12,753 bases of DNA, from assembly GCA_013693795.1 (NCBI GenBank), contig CP059258.1, positions 2,486,764 through 2,499,516 of the forward strand, in the 5' to 3' direction. The position numbers were made by a program, and so were the translations under genes. The notes beneath the pieces were generated by a model. It was not told where the DNA came from, made no database searches, and saw nothing but the letters and a program-made list of their open reading frames with translations. This DNA is from Anaerolineae bacterium (GTDB lineage Bacteria; Chloroflexota; Anaerolineae; SSC4; Amarolineaceae). This document shows, one piece after another, positions 1-9,532 of the stretch (position 1 is the first letter of the stretch; each line of letters starts with the position of its first letter).

Positions 1-1145
1 CCCTGGCTCGACGTCGGCACGGATACCAGCGCCAACCCTGGCTTCCAGGGTGACTTTTCCACCCTCTGGGTCGACGACGACAGCCCGCAGACCGGCGTCA
101 TCGGCCGCATCCAGGAGGGCGTCAACCTGGTGACGGCCAGCACGGTGAATGTCGCGGCCGGCACCTACGATGAGTCTGTGAACATCAACAAGTCGTTGAC
201 CCTGGTCGGCGCCGGCGCGGCAGCACGACCATCCGCGGGCCGATCGGCGGTGACAGCGCGACCGTGCGGGTTGCCGCCAACAATGCCACGATTGCCGGCT
301 TCACCATCACGCGTTCGGGAAACAATACCGTTGATTGGAACAACTCCGGGCTGAAGTCGGCCGGCATTGCCACCCAGGGCGCTGTCACGGGTATGACCGT
401 CCGTGACAACATCCTGACCGGCAACCGCACCGCCATCGACATCAACAACAGTTCCGGGCACACCATCCGCAACAACGACATCACCTTCAACCGCACCGGT
501 CTGCTCTTCCGCAACCAGACCGATAACCTCACAGTGGTCGAGAACAAGATCACCAACAACTGGACTATGGGCATCCTGTTCCTGGATGCCAGCGGCGGAA
601 CAAACAGCCCGGTGCAGACGGCGCTCAACAGCGTCTTCAGCAACAACAACCTCAGCGGCAACTGGTATGGCCAGATCGTCGATCGGCAATCTGGCGGCTC
701 GCTGCCGACGCCAGGGACAACCAATCTGAAGAACTTCAGCGGCAACTGGTATGGCAGCACAGCTCCTGTGGTGTCCATTGCCAACAGCGCCGAACCTGGC
801 TATGCAGCCCAGATCCCCGTTGCCTACGGCGGCTCCGCAACGCCGCCCGGAGGCCAGCCGGACATCCTGGGCCGCGTCGGCCAATTTCGACTTCACACCG
901 TATCTCAACGCCGGGACCGACACCGATGTCGAGACAACTATGGGTCGAGGAACCAACGGCTTCCAGGGCGACTTCTCGACCCTGTGGGTCACGCGGCGCG
1001 CAGACCGGAGTGACTGCTCGGATCCAAGAGGGCGTCGATCGCGTGACTGCAAGCACGGTGAATGTCGTGGCCGGCGCCTACGCTGAAAGTGTCCTCCTCA
1101 ACAAGGCCGTCAACCTGCGCGGCGCTCAGTACGGGGTCAACGTCA
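1..1145 (+). repeat. Internal duplication: two copies of a ~230-bp module about 890 bp apart
   Basis: Copy A (about 1-225) and copy B (about 889-1135) encode the same sequence block. It runs from a TPYL/PWL-NxGTDT joint through GFQGDFSTLWV, QTGV, RIQEGV and TASTVNV to AGxYxESV and NK. Copy B has an extra ~6-residue stretch after GTDT and two frame breaks (near 880 and 990). The block looks like the joint plus N-terminal cap of a beta-helix, so the protein probably grew by tandem duplication of whole helix units. Both copies were found by reading the translations side by side. Confidence 0.7.
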
Positions 1146-3556
1146 GCGGCCGGACGATCGCGGGCCAGCGGAGGCCACCGTCACCGGCATCATGACTGTG
1201 GCCGCCAGCAACGTCCAGATCGACGGCTTCACGCTGACCAACCCCAACCAGCCCTATGCAGTGCAGGTCAACAGCGCGTCCAGCAACGTCACGATCGGGC
1301 ACAACCTGATCGACAGCGTGGGCGGCGCGTCGTATACGGCCAATGTTCACGGTATCGCCCTTTCCCAGGGCGATTCGGTAACCATTGCCGACAATGCTTT
1401 CAGCAACATCAGCGCCAACAACAAGAGCGTCAGTGCTGTCGGCGTCCTCGATTCCCTCAGCGCCAATTCAAGCACCGGCCTGGTCATCCAGAACAACACG
1501 TTCTCGAACATCACCAGTGCAACTAAGGGCGCCTATGGCGTGATCATCAACAATGCCGCCGGGGCGCCGGCCGCAGATCAAGGACAACACGTTCACCGGT
1601 TTGAGCGGCGGCTGGACCCACGCCATCGGCCTGGAAGGCCCGACGCTCAATGCCGTCGTGACCGGGAACAGCTTCAACACCCTGACCGCCAGTGGCAGCG
1701 ACAAGTCCGCGGTCTTCTTCGAGAAGAACCCGAACGGCGGCACGGTCACCGTGCAGTGCAACCTGTTCAACAACACCACGTTCTATGGCGTTGCCATCCA
1801 TCCGAATGATCTGCCCGGTGGATCAAACGGCTACAACTATGTGGTCACCGCTGAGGCCAATTGGTGGAACGCCGCGCCGGGCGTTCAATTCGATCAGCAA
1901 CCCGTCTGGTACAGGCGCCTTGGTGGGATCCAACGTCGATTTCGATCCGTGGCTTACGTCCAATGCCAATTGTACCGCCATGACCGGCAACTGGCAGAAC
2001 ACGCGGACGAATGCCTATGATGATCTGCAAGGTTCGCTGAACGACGCGCTTGCCGGCGATACCATCCGGGCGGTAGGATCATCGCCTGTTCCTGGTGGCG
2101 CAACTGCAAACACCGCCGATGTTGTCATTGACCTCAATGGGAAGACCGCCGGGCCTGGTTCCCCCTTCTTGACGGTCGCCGCAGCCGACATCACCGTCAG
2201 CGGCCCCGGCGTGCTGGACGGCTGGACGGGCCTGGCCAACAGCACCTTCCCGGCTGTCCTGATCAACAGCGGTGGCGACAACTTCATTCTGGATGGCGTC
2301 CAGGTCAAACGCTGGGCTGATGGAGTAGAGGTCGCCAATAGCGTTACTTCCCTCAAGCTGGTCAACAACTGGATCCACAGCAACACCGATGCCGGCTTAC
2401 AGGTGGACAGCGGCGTCGCCATCGGCGGTGTGACCACCATCGAAGGCAACCTGTTCAAAGTCAACGGCGGCAATGGCGTTCAGAACAACAGCGGTAACTC
2501 GCTCAACGCCACCTACAACTCGTGGGGTGACGTTGGTGGTCCCACAGTCGGCGCAGGCGACGGCGTCAGCAATGATGTGGTCTTCAGTCCCTGGACCTTC
2601 GCCGAGGTCTACCTGGACGTGGATCCGACCACCGGCGGCGACCAGTATCAGCGCAACGTCGACGAAAGCACCAGCTTCGACGTCGCCCTGAATGTCGAAG
2701 GCAAGAACCTCTACGGCGTGAGCTTCCGGTTCACCTACGACCCGAACTACCTGACCTTCAACGGGCCGCTCACCTTCGTGGCGCCCTGGGCTGGCAAGTG
2801 TTGGCAGGTGGGAAGCCCGCCTGTCGGAACCTTCGCCTATACCTGCTATCTCATGAGCGGCCCAGCCTGGGATGGCGGCACGGTGGCGAAGTTCAATTTC
2901 ACGGCCAATGGCCCGGCGATCACCGGCAACGGCCCATGGACCACCACCTTCGACATCTCCCACCTGGAGGTGAACACCAACGCCGGCGCTCAGGGCGGCG
3001 TCAAGGTCTTCGTCAACAACGCCGGCTACAACGCCCCGTCGACGGGGATCGCGACATCACCGACAGCAACGATGGCCAGATCGACATCACCGGCATCGCC
3101 CAGTTCACCGGCTTCGTGGACCTGCAAGGCCGGCCCAACGACAGCGGCGCGTTGATCGAAGCCAAGCAGGGCGTCATTGTCAAGGCGAACGCCACCAGCG
3201 TCTCCAGCGGCAAGTACACCACCAGCTACGTATCTCCCTTCCTGCTGGCCATCGGCGCCAGCTATGACGTGGTCGTGGATCGGGCGCTCTACCTGCCAGC
3301 CACGAAATCGTGGACGCTGGTCACCCGGCCGTTGACGACCTTGTCAACCGTGATATTGCTGGGCGGCGACGCAACCAACGACGACATCATCGACATCGGC
3401 GACGCTACCTGTATCGGTGGCGCCTACGGCAACCCGCCGGTGGGGTGCGGCTCCGGCGGCAGCTCCGACGTCAACGGTGACGGCACGACCAGCATCCTGG
3501 ACCTGGTGCTCTTCGGCGGCAACTACGGCGCGAGCGCATCGCCCTGGACGCCGTAG
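1..3556 (+). CDS. Giant secreted beta-helix protein with cohesin and dockerin (5' partial, frame-interrupted)
   Basis: The start lies outside the window. The reconstructed product has three right-handed parallel beta-helix (NosD/PbH1-like) regions at about 120-780, 1020-1870 and 2030-2570, rich in N-x-(I/F)-x-x-N turns such as VRDNILTGN and IQNNTFSNI. They are joined by NWYG/NWWN...DFDPWL spacers. A cohesin-like domain follows (about 2610-3035; core LYGVSFRFTYDP), then a carboxypeptidase-regulatory-like beta domain (about 3075-3350; FTGFVDLQGRPNDSG) and a type I dockerin (about 3360-3540). The dockerin loops are DATNDDIIDIGD and DVNGDGTTSILD, and the protein ends SPWTP, TAG at 3554-3556. The frame changes near 216, 880, 990, 1162, 1565, 1890 and 3045, with motifs continuing each time. 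Families are clear from motifs. Ligand and role are unknown: adhesin-like, polysaccharide-binding or structural surface protein are all possible. A true pseudogene is possible but less likely. Confidence 0.8.
2030..3556 (+). repeat. C-terminal module shared with the downstream paralogue at about 6660-8252
   Basis: The last ~500 residues of the first protein and the last ~530 of the second align throughout. Shared landmarks in order are VxGPGVxDG, VKxWADG, SLKLxxNWIHxNTDAGLQVD, GNLFKxNGG, YNSWGDxGGP, VGAGDG, LYGxxFxxTYDP, GPWxTxFDISHL, GxKVFVNNAGY, DITDxxDG, FTGFVDLQG and the GDATN dockerin start. The genes are adjacent and in the same direction, so a tandem gene duplication followed by divergence of the N-terminal helix regions is the simplest origin. 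Confidence 0.85.
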
Positions 3557-3579
3557 GCGCACCGACACAGCCCGCTCAT

Positions 3580-3609
3580 GAAACCGCGCCTCCCGCGATG
3601 GCCGGTTTC
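3580..3609 (+). terminator. Weak hairpin after the first gene
   Basis: A 7-bp inverted repeat, GAAACCG (3580-3586) and CGGTTTC (3603-3609), flanks a 16-nt GC-rich loop 23 bases after the stop codon. There is no T-run. It may be part of the termination region together with the stronger hairpin just downstream. Confidence 0.3.
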
Positions 3610-3624
3610 TGAGCTGACACCCAC

Positions 3625-3659
3625 CCGCCGAGGAGCCGGGCTGTCCGGTTCCTCGGCGG
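3625..3659 (+). terminator. Strong stem-loop between the two giant genes
   Basis: The arms 3625-3639 and 3645-3659 form a 15-bp stem (outer ten bases CCGCCGAGGA paired with TCCTCGGCGG, one G-T pair further in) around a 5-nt GCTGT loop. It lies in the 134-bp gap between the stop at 3556 and the ATG at 3691. No T-run follows, which is common for hairpin terminators in GC-rich genomes. It could terminate the first gene or protect its mRNA 3' end. It suggests that the two large genes are transcribed at least partly separately. Confidence 0.55.
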
Positions 3660-3677
3660 TGTCCGTCCCAATGCTAC

Positions 3678-3685
3678 GGAAGGAG
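3678..3685 (+). promoter_or_regulatory. Ribosome binding site for the second giant gene
   Basis: GGAAGGAG ends 5 nt before the ATG at 3691. This good Shine-Dalgarno match, followed directly by a signal peptide, fixes the start of the 3691-8252 gene. Confidence 0.75.
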
Positions 3686-3690
3686 CAACT

Positions 3691-6600
3691 ATGGATCCGC
3701 TTTCTCTCCCTCGGCCGGCTGTGCGAGCTTTTGCCGCGGCCCTGATCTTGTTGATCAGCTTTGTGTTCGTGCTGACCCTCATCCCTTCGGCCTATGCGGC
3801 CACGCCCATCTACGTGCGCACCGATGGTGATGATACGCTGTGTAACGGTACAGCCGATGCCGGTGCTGGCTCGGCCCCCAACTGCGCCGTTCAAACCATC
3901 CAGAAGGGCATCGATCTGGTCGACCCTGGCGGCACGGTCTATGTGCGCACCGGCGTCTATGTGCTCTCCGCCGTGGTCAACGTCAACAAGACCGGCATCA
4001 CCCTGGATGGCGACGGCGCCGGCGCGACCATCGTCCAGGTGTCGGGCAGCGGCGACCGCTTCGACATCTCGGCCAGCGGCGTCACCATGCAGGACTTCGA
4101 GATCGAGAAGACCGACACGGCTGGCCCGCAGGACATCATCCGCATCAGCAACGGCAACAGCGTCACGATCAAGAACAACACCATCCACGGCCAGTACGTC
4201 TATCCGGCCGGCGACGTCAGCCGCGCCATGGTGATCAACTCCGGCGCGTTCAGCGGGCTGAACATCGAGGGCAACACCCTCTATAACCTGCGCCAGCCGG
4301 CCTACATCAGCGGTACTCACACCGGCACGGTTCAGAACAACCATACCTACAGCACCAAGGGTTGGGTGCTGGAAGGGGGTAACCTGACCTTCACCGGCAA
4401 CACCTGGGGCAGCGGCGCAGGCCAACGTCTACGACATTGCCATCCTGTCGGCCATGCCCGGCGGCTATTACACCGACATCGTGGCCATGAGCAACGCCAA
4501 CAACGAGGCAGTGATCGAGGATCAACGGGTCGGCCCGGCCGTGCTCTCGGTGGTCTACGTCGACGACAGCGCCCCGGTGTGCAGCGACTGCGGCGGCAGA
4601 CTTCAGCCGTATCAGTCTATCGGCCCGCGGTCACGCGTGGTTGCGGGCGGCAAGATCAAGGTCGCGGCCGGAACCTACGCCGAAACGGTCAGCATCGACA
4701 AGGGATTGACCTTGCAGTGCGCGGCCGGTGTTCCGGTCGGCAGCCGCACGGCAGGATCAGGCGCTGAGACGATCATCGACGCCAGCGGGCTGGCCAAGGG
4801 GATCATCATCACAGCCAACAATGTCAAGGTGGACGGCTGCGACGTGGCCGGCAACAGCGCGACCTACGCCGGCGTGCAGATCTACGCCACCCTCGGAACC
4901 GGCAACCGCAGCAGTGTGGATGTGGTGAACAACTTCATCCACGGCATGGCGCTGCCCAACCCCAGCAGCAGCGCCTATGTCACCAGCTACGGCGTCTTCG
5001 GCCTGGGCGACCTCAACGGCGGCACGCGGCTCACCCTCACCGATGTGGCGATCCAGGGCAACGCGATCTACAACCTGGGCGGCGTGGTCAGCGGGCCTGA
5101 CACCTCGGCCGGCGCGGGCGTCTGGCTGTATGGCGTGCAGGGCGCGTCGCCCGGACTGGGCGTGGACGTCAGCGGCAACACCTTCGACGACATCTACTCC
5201 GGCCTGGATGGCGGCGTGCCCGAGCCGGGCGTGGGTGTGGCAGTGATCGACGACGGCGACGGCGTTCCCGACCAGGGTGCGTCCATCGCCGGCAACAGCT
5301 ACTCCGACACCTTCAGCGGCGTCGTGACCTTCATCGGCAACAGCAGCGTGGCCGAGGCCGGCGCCAGCTTCAGCAACGTCACGCTGCTGGCGCTCAACGT
5401 GGGCAACCTGGCCACCGTCAACGAGGCAACGCTGGCGAAATACGCCAAGAGCGACATGCCGACCGGCTTTCCGTCCAGCACGGCCTACTTCGCCAAGATC
5501 AACGACGCTATCGCCAATTCGGATGCCGGCGCAGCCATCAGCGTCACGGCCGGAACCTTCAATGAGAACGTGGTGGTCAACAAGCGTGTCACCGTCACCG
5601 GCGTCGGCAGCGGCGCGGGCGACACGGTCATCAGCAGCTCGGCGGGCGGCTCTGGTGGCGTCGTACAACTGGCAGCTTCCGGCGTGTCTGCGTCCCAGCC
5701 GATCCTGCTAAAGGATCTGCGCATCCAACCAACGGGCATGGCCGGCATCAGCGTCGGTCAGTTCACGGCGGCCACCGGGACCAATGTCAGCTATGTCGAG
5801 CGGACAACGTCCACGTGGTGGGCACCAACACCAACCCCTGCACCGAGCAGGAACGCGGTCTCTACGTCGATCTGACCAGCTCGCTCACCAACCTCAAGAT
5901 CAGCGACAGCGCCTTCGACAACCTGCACTACGGCTGGTATCTGCATAAGCAGGTCAGCGCCGATACCAGCACCGTGCAGTTCGTCGATGTCGACGATACC
6001 ACGTTCAACCACAACAACTTCAAGGGTCTCTACGCCGAGAAGCTGGAGGACGCCACCTTCACCGGCGTCACAGTCAACCAAAACGGCTATGACAACTCGA
6101 TGTTGGGGATGTGCAGCTACTTCGGTCCATTTGTGGCGGGCGTCGATGTCAACCTGAAGGCTGGCACCTACCAGAACCTGACCTTCGACAACGCCACTGT
6201 GACCAACAACGCCCTGGGCAACGCCAAAGAGGGCGTCGAGCCACGGTCAAGGCGCGACGATGGCGTAACCTACGGCGCCTTCCCGGCGACCCTCACCAAC
6301 GTCACCATCGACGACGGCGTGGTCACCGGCAACGAACGAGGTATCCGCATCGGCGAACCGGGCAAGAACAATGCTGGCCCCACCAACGTCGTGGTGGAAG
6401 ATGTCTGCATCAGTGGCAACGTCCAGACCTATAGCGGCGTGGACGGTTCGGCCTATGGCGGGCTGGTCAATCAGTCGCTGGCCAGCGTGGATGCCGAGAA
6501 CAACTGGTGGGGCAGCGCAACTGGCCCAACCAACCCCAGTAACCCTGGTGGTACGGGCGATGCCGTATACGAGAACGGCCCCGTGGACTTCACCCCTGGC

Positions 6601-8252
6601 TCAATGCCTGTGGCGGCAGCCCCACCGGCAACTTCCACAACATCACCGACAACACCTTCTTCGCCACCATGCAGGCGGCCGTCGATGCGGCCAGCTATGG
6701 CGACATCATCGTGCCGCTGGCGGCCGGGCCGTTCGGCGCCGAGGGCAGCGCCACGGTCGCGGTCTCCGGCGTCACCATCAGACTCTCGGGCCGCACCTTC
6801 GGCCCCGGCTCGCCGGCCTTCACCATCACCGGCAACGACGTGACCATCGTCGGCCCCGGCGTGATCGACGGCGGCGGCAGCGCGTTCCCCGGCATCCTGG
6901 TGCAGCCCGGCGCGGGCAACTTCACCCTGCGCGACGCGGAGGTCAAGGGCTGGGCCGACGGCATCCAGGTGGCGGGCGCGGTGGTCTCGCTCAAGCTCAT
7001 CGATAACTGGATCCACAACAACACGGACGCCGGTCTGCAGGTGGATGCCACGCCCTCCGGCGTGATCACCATCAACGGCAACCTGTTCAAGGCCAACGGC
7101 GGCGACGGCGTGGTCTACAGCGGCAGCGGCCTGCTCAAGACGGAGTACAACTCCTGGGGCGACCTGGGCGGTCCCAACGTCGGCGCCGGCGACGGCGCCA
7201 ACGGCGCTTCGGTGGACTTCACGCCCTGGACCTTCAGCGAGCTGTACATGGACGTCGATCCGCCGGCCTACGCGCTAACCCGCAGTGTGCCTGAGACCAC
7301 CAGCTTCGACGTGGCGCTCCGGATCGACGCGGCCAAGCTCTATGGGCTGACCTTCCAGATCACCTACGACCCGGCGATGTTGACGCTGAACACCACGACC
7401 TTCACTGCGCCGTGGGCGGGTGGGCCTGCGTTCCGCTGCCCGCGTCGCCAGGCGTCATCAAGTATCGCTGCAACCTGACCCTGCCCGCGGCGCAGTACGA
7501 CGCCACCGGCGGAACCATCGCCACCTTCAACTTCACCGCCAACACGATGGGGCCGGGCAACGGCCCGTGGCCGACCTACTTCGACATCTCCCATCTTTCG
7601 GCCAACACCAGCCGGCCGCGCTCGGTGGGATCAAGGTGTTTGTCAACAACGCGGGCTATGGCGCGCCAGCGCCCCGCCCGCGACATCACTGATACCGACG
7701 ACGGCGAGATCATCATCGTCGGCCTGGCCAACTTCACCGGCTTCGTCGATCTGCAAGGCAACACCAACGACAGCGGCGCGACGCTACTGGTCAAGAACCA
7801 ACTGGCCAAGGCCGGAGCGGTGGACCTGGCGTCCGGTGTCAGCGTGCCCAGCGGGCCTACACCACCGCGCACCTGCCCACCAAGATGGTGCTGGTGGGAT
7901 CGACCTACTGGCTGCAGTTCGATGCGCCGCTGCATCTGCCGACCACCACCGTAATCGGCTCGATCACGTATCCATTGGTGCCAAACGATTGGACCAACAG
8001 CGCGTTGGCCACGACGCGGCCGCTGACATTGCTGAATTTTGTCATGCTCCTGGGCGGCGATGCCACCAACAACGACGTGGTGACCATCGACGATGCAACC
8101 TGCATCGGCGCCTATTACGAGCTACCATTTACCGACTGCGGTACGCCGGGATCGAGTCCCGACGTCAAGGTGAACGGGGTTGTGGATATCTTCGACCTGG
8201 TGCTGATGGGCAGTAATTACGAACTAACCTACAGCCCTGGGTCCAGCCGTAA
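3691..8252 (+). CDS. Giant secreted beta-helix protein with cohesin and dockerin (frame-interrupted)
   Basis: The ATG follows GGAAGGAG and encodes a signal peptide with a long hydrophobic core and an AYA-AT cleavage site (residues 36/37). The reconstructed ~1,520-residue product has beta-helix regions at about 3810-4410, 4640-5330, 5520-6500 and 6660-7170. It then has a cohesin-like domain (about 7245-7670; core LYGLTFQITYDP), a regulatory-like beta domain (about 7700-8030; FTGFVDLQGNTNDSG) and a dockerin (about 8050-8230). The second dockerin loop, DVKVNGVVDIFD, has Lys at position 3, where Asp or Asn is usual. Frame shifts lie near 4416, 5803, 6237/6255 (self-compensating), 6596, 7420, 7610, 7675, 7855 and 8237. 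Adding one C to the CCC run at 8235-8237 gives an SPWVQP ending with TAA at 8250-8252, matching SPWTP of the upstream paralogue. Without it the frame runs on into the hairpins and stops at 8331. The ligand is unknown. Confidence 0.85.
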
Positions 8253-8266
8253 CGCCCTGAAGGCAA

Positions 8267-8303
8267 GCCGGGTACTACCCGGCAGTTCCAGGACTCTTCC
8301 TGG
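8267..8303 (+). terminator. Two small tandem hairpins after the second giant gene
   Basis: GCCGGGT/ACCCGGC (8267-8273 and 8277-8283, loop ACT) and CCAGGA/TCCTGG (8288-8293 and 8298-8303, loop CTCT) are two perfect short stem-loops starting 15 bases after the restored stop. They sit immediately before a longer hairpin, so the region holds three stem-loops in a row. They probably form part of a transcript 3' end. Confidence 0.45.
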
Positions 8304-8310
8304 TAGGCTA

Positions 8311-8348
8311 TGCGTGTCTGCAAGTCCGTAGTGACTTGCAGACACGCA
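8311..8348 (+). terminator. Perfect 16-bp stem-loop
   Basis: TGCGTGTCTGCAAGTC (8311-8326) is followed by a 6-nt loop, CGTAGT, and its exact reverse complement (8333-8348). It is the strongest secondary structure in the gap between the giant gene and the cohesin gene cluster. It has no T-run. It most likely ends or stabilises the upstream transcript. A regulatory attenuator in front of the four-gene cluster is an alternative. Confidence 0.6.
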
Positions 8349-8350
8349 CC

Positions 8351-8379
8351 TTGCCTCCAAGACCATTATACTCTATGCT
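8351..8379 (+). promoter_or_regulatory. Possible sigma-70-type promoter for the cohesin gene cluster
   Basis: TTGCCT (8351-8356) and TATGCT (8374-8379) each match 4 of 6 consensus bases and are 17 bp apart. The pair lies directly after the 16-bp hairpin and ~55 bp before the ATG at 8435, where a promoter for the downstream cluster would be expected. A TATACT at 8367-8372 is an alternative -10 but has no -35 at the right distance. This is a pattern match only, with no other support. Confidence 0.3.
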
Positions 8380-8434
8380 CGCGAAGTGCAGAACGATCGA
8401 GGCGAGCACGTCGAAGGTACACAGTGACATAGCC

Positions 8435-9479
8435 ATGCGACGAATCCCAGTCATATCCATCGTTTTTCTGATCTTACTGGCCCTCACTGAACCCCAAGCT
8501 GGTGCACAGGGTGCAGTGGTTGTCCGGGTTTTCCCGCCACGCTGACCATTCCGCTTGCCGGCACCAGCGACGTGGCGGTGGAGGTAGTTGACGTCCAGGG
8601 CCTGTATGGCTTCGACCTGACTCTCACCTTCGACGCGGGGTGGTCGAAGTCGTGGACGCCAATCCTAACCAACCGGGCGTGCAGGTGTCCTTTGGCACCT
8701 TCCTGGACCCCGGCCTATCGGTACGCAACACCGCCGACAACACCGCGGGCACAGTACGTTACGCCATGACTCAGCTCAATCCGAGCGTGGCCAAGAATGG
8801 CACCGGCAATCTGATCGTCATCAAGTTTCGCGGCAAGTCGGCCGGCAGCACGGCGCTGGTGTTGAGCGAAGTGGCGCTGGCGTCCCGTGACGCGGCGGAG
8901 ATTCCATCCACGAAACAACCTGGCCAGGTGACGGTCGGTTCGTCCGCTGGGAACCTTCCAACTACCACGCCGATCCCCACCCAGGCTCCGCCGACGCCGG
9001 TGCCGACCGCAATGCCAACTCAAGCCCCAACGCAGGTGCAACCCTCAGTCACGGCCACCGATCTGCCAACGGCAGTATCGACCGCCACGGCAGTTCCCCG
9101 GACGCAACGGATGTACCATCGATCACTTCACCGACTGTGGCGGCAAACACCGCGACCCCGCATGCTGTGGCGTCGGTTACGGCGGCTACTGCAACGCCCG
9201 TCGAACCTGCTGCTTCTGTGACCAGCCCGCCACCACAACCCACCGTCCAGGAGGTTGCGGCCCTGCCGGCCACGGTGGCCCAGCCGACCGCCGGGGTGGT
9301 AGCACCTGTCGCCACTTCTGCAACCTCGGCCCAACCGGAGGAACGACAGCCAGCCAGCCAAACCCTGGCCGGAGGCGTGCTGTTGCGCGTGGCGCGGGGC
9401 ATTAGGGCTGGCCTTCGTCCTGGCGGTGGTCATCGGCATCGTCCTGGTAATCCGCCGTCGTTCTCGGCCGACTTCGTGA
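8435..9479 (+). CDS. Cohesin protein with Thr/Pro linker and C-terminal membrane anchor (frame-interrupted)
   Basis: The reconstructed product has ~348 residues: a signal peptide (MRRIP then a hydrophobic core, cleavage near AGA-QG), one cohesin-like domain (about 8515-8945; LYGFDLTLTFDA, EVVDANPNQPGVQ, MTQLNPS), and a long Thr/Pro/Ala linker (about 8955-9370). It ends in a hydrophobic helix (about 9402-9455) followed by RRRSRPTS, TGA at 9477-9479. The positive tail after the helix fits an anchor in the cytoplasmic membrane. No LPXTG sortase motif or SLH domain is seen. Frame breaks near 8530, 8640 and 9095 each fit one missing base in a C or G run, and one near 9396 fits an extra G. The cohesin has no cysteine, unlike its three downstream relatives. 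The start was chosen by the signal peptide; an in-frame ATG at 8375 and a weak SD leave it uncertain. Likely role: cell-bound receptor for a dockerin. Confidence 0.75.
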
Positions 9480-9532
9480 GGTGGTGGAGGCAATGAACGG
9501 AACCATAGAAAGACCATCACAGGTCAATCGCC

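Noticed and set aside
165..1052. 295-codon open frame on the minus strand at the left end
   Set aside because: It is antisense to the duplicated helix modules. It stays open across the plus-strand frame breaks only because stop codons are rare in this composition.
3523..4425. 300-codon open frame on the minus strand across the gap between the giant genes
   Set aside because: It runs through the hairpin terminator and opposes a well-supported start with a ribosome site and signal peptide. Its composition (Ala, Val, Asp, Gly) is that of an antisense shadow in GC-rich DNA.
4580..4660. Additional double frame break around the GGRLQPYQSIGPRSRVV stretch
   Set aside because: A shifted reading (AVTR) fits a beta-helix entry slightly better, but the frame is the same on both sides and the evidence is too thin to call.
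4757..5668. 303-codon open frame on the minus strand inside the second giant gene
   Set aside because: It has no recognisable motif and lies wholly antisense to convincing beta-helix coding sequence.
8250..8331. C-terminal extension of the second giant protein past the dockerin to a stop at 8331
   Set aside because: The extension is encoded by the three hairpins and has no protein character. Adding one C at 8235-8237 gives a stop at 8252 and an SPW tail matching the paralogue.
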